In this document: positions 12,118 through 14,619 of the stretch, one piece after another
Layout of the letters: each line of letters opens with the position of its first letter
Numbering within the stretch: position 1 is the first letter of the stretch
Assembly (NCBI GenBank): GCA_020428585.1
Contig: JAGQMP010000029.1
Coordinates: 1-14,619, forward strand
Length of the DNA: 14,619 nucleotides
Origin: Patescibacteria group bacterium
GTDB taxonomy: Bacteria; Patescibacteriota; Minisyncoccia; Phycocordibacterales; UBA1006
Direction: 5' to 3'
Translations under genes and position numbers: made by a program
The notes under the pieces: generated by a model
Told to the model about the DNA's origin: nothing
The model's database searches: none
The model's input: the letters and a program-made list of their open reading frames with translations, nothing else

Positions 12118-12576
12118 ATGAACGCGCTCGATGTCCTTTCAAGGGTGGCGGTGATGATATCAATCGGCCTGATGGTAACGACGATGCTCCTCTGGCGACG
12201 CATTAGTAAACTGACGCGCGGTAAAGCAGGAACGAGTCTCGAAACCACGATTAACGAGAATAATCGCCTCATTACTGGAATTAAGGATGAAGTCGCTGCA
12301 TTAACCGATAGGGTGTCCTTCCTCGAGAAAGATGCACGAATGAATCTTCAGAATGTCGGAGTAGTAAGATTCAACCCATTCAAGGAAACCGGTGGGAGTC
12401 AAAGCTTTGCTGTTGCCCTCACTGACAAAGATAGGAATGGGGTCGTTATCTCGTCTATTTACGCGCGCGATCGCATGAGCGTCTTTGCAAAACCTCTATC
12501 ACAGGGGACATCGACCTACACTCTCACCAAGGAAGAGCAAGAAGCGATCAAGCAATCATCAATCAACAAGTCCTAA
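12118..12576 (+). CDS. DUF4446 family membrane-anchored protein (152 aa)
   Basis: An N-terminal membrane helix (about 8-26) is followed by a basic stretch, a coiled coil (about 41-75) and a C-terminal domain. The C-terminal block VGVVRFNPFKETGG (80-93), SFAVALTDK (95-103) and NGVVISSIYARD (106-117) is the DUF4446 signature. The function is unknown; in Firmicutes the family is often near the chromosome partition genes. Here it is first in the operon with infB, 13 nt upstream, which may only supply the promoter. The start follows the -10 by 9 nt. Confidence 0.88.
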   Translation: MNALDVLSRVAVMISIGLMVTTMLLWRRISKLTRGKAGTSLETTINENNRLITGIKDEVAALTDRVSFLEKDARMNLQNVGVVRFNPFKETGGSQSFAVALTDKDRNGVVISSIYARDRMSVFAKPLSQGTSTYTLTKEEQEAIKQSSINKS

Positions 12577-12589
12577 TCTTACATGACCT

Positions 12590-14089
12590 ATGACTAGCAC
12601 GAACACAACTGAACGATCTCCAATCGTCGCCATCATGGGCCACGTTGACCATGGTAAATCAAGTCTCCTCGACTACATTAGAAATACGAATGTCGTTGCG
12701 GGCGAAGCCGGAGGTATCACCCAGCACATCTCAACCTACGAGGTGACCTTGCCGACTGGCAAAAGGATTACCTTTCTCGACACGCCAGGCCACGCCGCCT
12801 TTGACAACATGCGTCACCGTGGTGGATCAATCGCTGATATTGCGATCCTCATTGTGTCCGCCGAAGACGGGGTCAAGACTCAAACCAAACACGCAATCGA
12901 GGTGATCAAGAAGAATCAAATCCCCTTCCTCGTCGCCATTAACAAAATCGACAAACCAGGTGCCAATCCTGACAAAGTCAAAACTGACCTTCTCGAAGAA
13001 GGAATCTATGTCGAAGGATTTGGTGGTGACGTTCCCTTTAACCTCGTATCTGCTAAAACCGGTGCGGGGGTCGACGACCTTCTTGAATCATTGGTGCTGT
13101 TGGCTGAACTCGAAGAAATGTCAGGCGACCCGTCAAAACTCGCTACTGGGTTTGTGATCGAATCACACCGTGATCCAAAAGAAGGCGTCTCGGCGACCTT
13201 GGTGATCAAAGACGGGTCTATTTCCCGTGGTCAGTTTGTGGTGGTTGATGATTCAATCACTCCGACCCGTATGCTGCGAGACTTTACCGGAAACGATATC
13301 GACGAAGCGATGTTTTCTTCTCCGATCCAATTGATTGGATTTAATAAACTACCTGCCGTCGGGAGTCGATTCGCCACTTTCGAAACGAAGAAGGATGCCG
13401 AACAGGCGATGCTTGAATTCAAGGAAATCGAACAAGAACTAAAAGACCAAGCGTCAATGCTTGAGGTGCCTGAAGGTGTCGCCCTTGTCCCTATTATTCT
13501 AAAGACTGATGTGGCAGGTACCGGTGAAGCGATCGCCGGCGAGATCGCCAAACTAACCGATGAGGAAGTCATTTTCAAGGTGATCAAAAACGAAACCGGT
13601 TCCATCAACGAATCTGATGTAAAGCTCGCGCTCTCTGACGCGAATACGATTATCCTTGGATTCCATGTGGATGAAGATGCGAATCTGAAAAACCTAAACG
13701 AATACGAATCACTGACGATCAAAACCTTTGATATTATCTACAAATTGACTGAATGGCTGACTGATCTCTATGAAGAACGTCGTATCAAGAAACAAGTCGA
13801 TACCGTAAACGGCGCCTTGAAAGTCATCAAAACCTTCTCGAGACAAAAAAATCAAAGCTTGGTGGGTGGTTCAATGAATGAAGGTACTATCGCTGTCAAA
13901 GAACGATGTAAGATCGTAAGAAAAGGCGAAGTCGTCGGTACCGGAACCGTCGTTGCCATCCAGCAAGGAAAAGTCGCTGCCGACAAGGTATCGGGTGCTG
14001 GTACTGAATGCGGTATGATGATCGAGACCGATCTTGAAGATATCCTTGGCGGTGATGTTATTGAATCGTTCATCACCGAGATTAAATAA
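12590..14089 (+). CDS. infB: Translation initiation factor IF-2 (short form)
   Basis: IF-2 is the GTPase that brings fMet-tRNA to the 30S subunit and promotes 50S joining. Seen: G1 GHVDHGKS (17-24), G2 GITQHI (42-47), G3 DTPGH (64-68), G4 NKID (118-121), G5 SAKTG (154-158), then domains II, III and the C-terminal domains, ending with the fMet-binding C2 barrel (MNEGTIAV..., GTECGMMIE). At 499 aa it starts only 10 residues before the G domain, so the long N-terminal region and IF2N domains of most bacteria are absent. This is the minimal form I would expect in CPR and organelles. No Shine-Dalgarno is seen. rbfA follows after 5 nt. Confidence 0.96.
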   Translation: MTSTNTTERSPIVAIMGHVDHGKSSLLDYIRNTNVVAGEAGGITQHISTYEVTLPTGKRITFLDTPGHAAFDNMRHRGGSIADIAILIVSAEDGVKTQTKHAIEVIKKNQIPFLVAINKIDKPGANPDKVKTDLLEEGIYVEGFGGDVPFNLVSAKTGAGVDDLLESLVLLAELEEMSGDPSKLATGFVIESHRDPKEGVSATLVIKDGSISRGQFVVVDDSITPTRMLRDFTGNDIDEAMFSSPIQLIGFNKLPAVGSRFATFETKKDAEQAMLEFKEIEQELKDQASMLEVPEGVALVPIILKTDVAGTGEAIAGEIAKLTDEEVIFKVIKNETGSINESDVKLALSDANTIILGFHVDEDANLKNLNEYESLTIKTFDIIYKLTEWLTDLYEERRIKKQVDTVNGALKVIKTFSRQKNQSLVGGSMNEGTIAVKERCKIVRKGEVVGTGTVVAIQQGKVAADKVSGAGTECGMMIETDLEDILGGDVIESFITEIK

Positions 14090-14094
14090 TAGGT

Positions 14095-14439
14095 ATGTCA
14101 GGATCTAAGAAAGAAAAACTGGAAAAAGCATTCACGAAAACGATAGCGGCATTTGTGGAAGAGATTTCAAACAAAGAATCTCTCGTCACCGTCACCCGCG
14201 TCGAGGTGAGTAAGGACCTAAAAAATGTGGTGGTATTTATCTCGGTATTCCCAACTGATCGCGAAAATGATGTGGTATCGTTCCTGGATCGTAGACGCTG
14301 GGATGCACGCGATTATGTGAAAAAGCACGTCGTCAGTCGCGTCCTACCATTCATCGCATTCAAGGTAGATGAAGGAGAAAAGAATCGTCAACACATTGAC
14401 CAACTTTTGAGGGCTGATAAGGTAAACAACGAGCAATAA
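14095..14439 (+). CDS. rbfA: Ribosome-binding factor A
   Basis: RbfA binds the 30S subunit near helix 1 of 16S rRNA and supports late maturation and cold adaptation. The 114-residue protein shows the KH-like RbfA pattern: VTVTRVEVSKDLKNVVVFISVFP (31-53), then RDYVKKHVVSRVLPFIAFKVDEG (72-94), ending ...HIDQLL. Length is normal. It begins 5 nt after infB (AGGT directly before the ATG), the usual infB-rbfA coupling. A 6-bp hairpin ACGAGC/GCTCGT (14429-14445) spans its stop codon but has no T-tract. Confidence 0.92.
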   Translation: MSGSKKEKLEKAFTKTIAAFVEEISNKESLVTVTRVEVSKDLKNVVVFISVFPTDRENDVVSFLDRRRWDARDYVKKHVVSRVLPFIAFKVDEGEKNRQHIDQLLRADKVNNEQ

Positions 14440-14449
14440 GCTCGTACTA

Positions 14450-14554
14450 GGCGTGGTGGTTTATCCCCTTACACTAATCTTTAGGGTGAGGGGGCGAAGT
14501 GGTAACCTGCCTGCCGGCAGGCAGGCGCGTAGGTCTAGCAAAACCAGGTTTTGC
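14450..14554 (+). pseudogene. Broken tRNA-Cys copy interrupted by hairpins
   Basis: GGCGTGGTGG (14450-14459) and CGAAGTGGTAAC (14495-14506) are identical to the start of the intact tRNA at 14596. They are separated by a 35-nt insert that forms an imperfect 11-bp hairpin, CCCCTTACACT/AGGGTGAGGGG. A perfect 20-bp palindrome then interrupts the D-arm end (14506-14525). CGCGTAGGTCT-A-GCAAAACC follows, a tRNA-Cys anticodon arm with GCA anticodon and one extra base. The copy then runs into the mirror GGTTTTGC instead of the variable and T-arms. It has no 3' half, so it cannot be a working tRNA. Confidence 0.65.
14506..14525. repeat. 20-bp perfect palindrome inside the tRNA-Cys fragment
   Basis: CCTGCC-TGCCGGCA-GGCAGG is self-complementary over all 20 bases. 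From memory, palindromes of this CTGCCTGCCGGCAGGCAG type recur in Parcubacteria genomes, but I cannot check that here. Confidence 0.75.
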
Positions 14555-14595
14555 ATTAAAAGAATTTGTATAGGCAAAATTTGTTTATACACTAA

Positions 14596-14619
14596 GGCGT
14601 GGTGGCGAAGTGGTAACGC
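14596..14619 (+). tRNA. tRNA-Cys, 5' part (cut by window end)
   Basis: GGCGTGG acceptor strand, TG linker and the D-arm GCG/CGC around AAGTGGTAA are seen; the anticodon lies beyond the edge. Identity as tRNA-Cys(GCA) is inferred from the parallel broken copy upstream, which continues to GTAGGTCT-A-GCAAAACC, and from resemblance to bacterial tRNA-Cys. TATACA at 14586-14591 may be its -10. Confidence 0.7.

Noticed and set aside
12065..12163. 33-residue N-terminal extension of the cysteine desulfurase
   Set aside because: It would begin inside DUF4446 on the other strand and cross both promoters; family alignment starts at the residues after ATG 12064.
13231..13722. Minus-strand frame of 163 codons opposite infB
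   Set aside because: Ser-rich shadow of infB with no recognisable domain.
14429..14445. Terminator after rbfA
   Set aside because: ACGAGC/GCTCGT is a clean 6-bp hairpin over the stop codon, but no T-run follows in either direction.
14450..14554. Intact tRNA-Cys with introns
   Set aside because: The inserts are simple hairpins with no group I intron features, and the variable arm, T-arm and 3' acceptor strand are absent, so splicing would not restore a tRNA.

Overview
The window looks like chromosomal sequence from a Candidate Phyla Radiation bacterium (Patescibacteria, Parcubacteria-like). This placement is inferred from several features together: an infB-rbfA operon headed by a DUF4446 gene; an IF-2 of only 499 residues with no N-terminal extension; a cysteine-free 58-residue ribosomal protein L33; tRNA genes without an encoded CCA; almost no Shine-Dalgarno sequences; several start codons 6-9 nt downstream of a -10 box; and short GC-rich palindromic repeats beside tRNA genes. 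No marker in the window fixes the species.

Layout. Positions 1-100 carry tandem GTGGGA-type boxes pointing left, probably the control region of an mraZ/dcw cluster beyond the edge. Next come two small hypothetical genes on the minus strand (147-512, 616-915). miaA (tRNA modification) and a DoxX-like membrane protein follow on the plus strand (1013-2301), then tRNA-Trp. tRNA-Trp converges on a short minus-strand rpmG through a shared bidirectional terminator. rpmG lies behind a pilin-like gene and a small four-helix membrane protein (3598-2521, minus). That group diverges from tRNA-Tyr. A GC-rich palindromic segment of about 130 bp follows tRNA-Tyr.

From 4007 to 5496 a multi-pass membrane protein and a 230-residue protein are divergently transcribed; the latter may have a UbiC/UTRA-like fold and a coupled 13-codon leader ORF. 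clpB (5590-8274), a Nudix/MTH1-like hydrolase with CapA-like metallophosphatase (8397-10016), a hypothetical gene (10121-10648) and a cysteine desulfurase (10862-12064) all lie on the minus strand. A 118-bp structured element with 14-bp terminal inverted repeats sits at the end of the desulfurase gene. DUF4446-infB-rbfA reads right from a promoter that nearly touches the desulfurase promoter. The window ends with a broken tRNA-Cys copy interrupted by hairpins, followed by the first 24 nt of an apparently normal tRNA-Cys.

Functional themes are translation (miaA, three tRNAs, rpmG, infB, rbfA, with the desulfurase as likely sulfur donor for tRNA thiolation), protein quality control (clpB), nucleotide-pool cleaning (Nudix) and the cell envelope (CapA-like, pilin-like and small membrane proteins). 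The least explained parts are the tRNA-associated palindromes, the ClpP-loop-like IGF tripeptide in ClpB, the 118-bp element, and the split between near-consensus -35/-10 promoters on orphan genes and -10-to-ATG promoters on conserved genes. No stretch over 300 bases lacks a gene.
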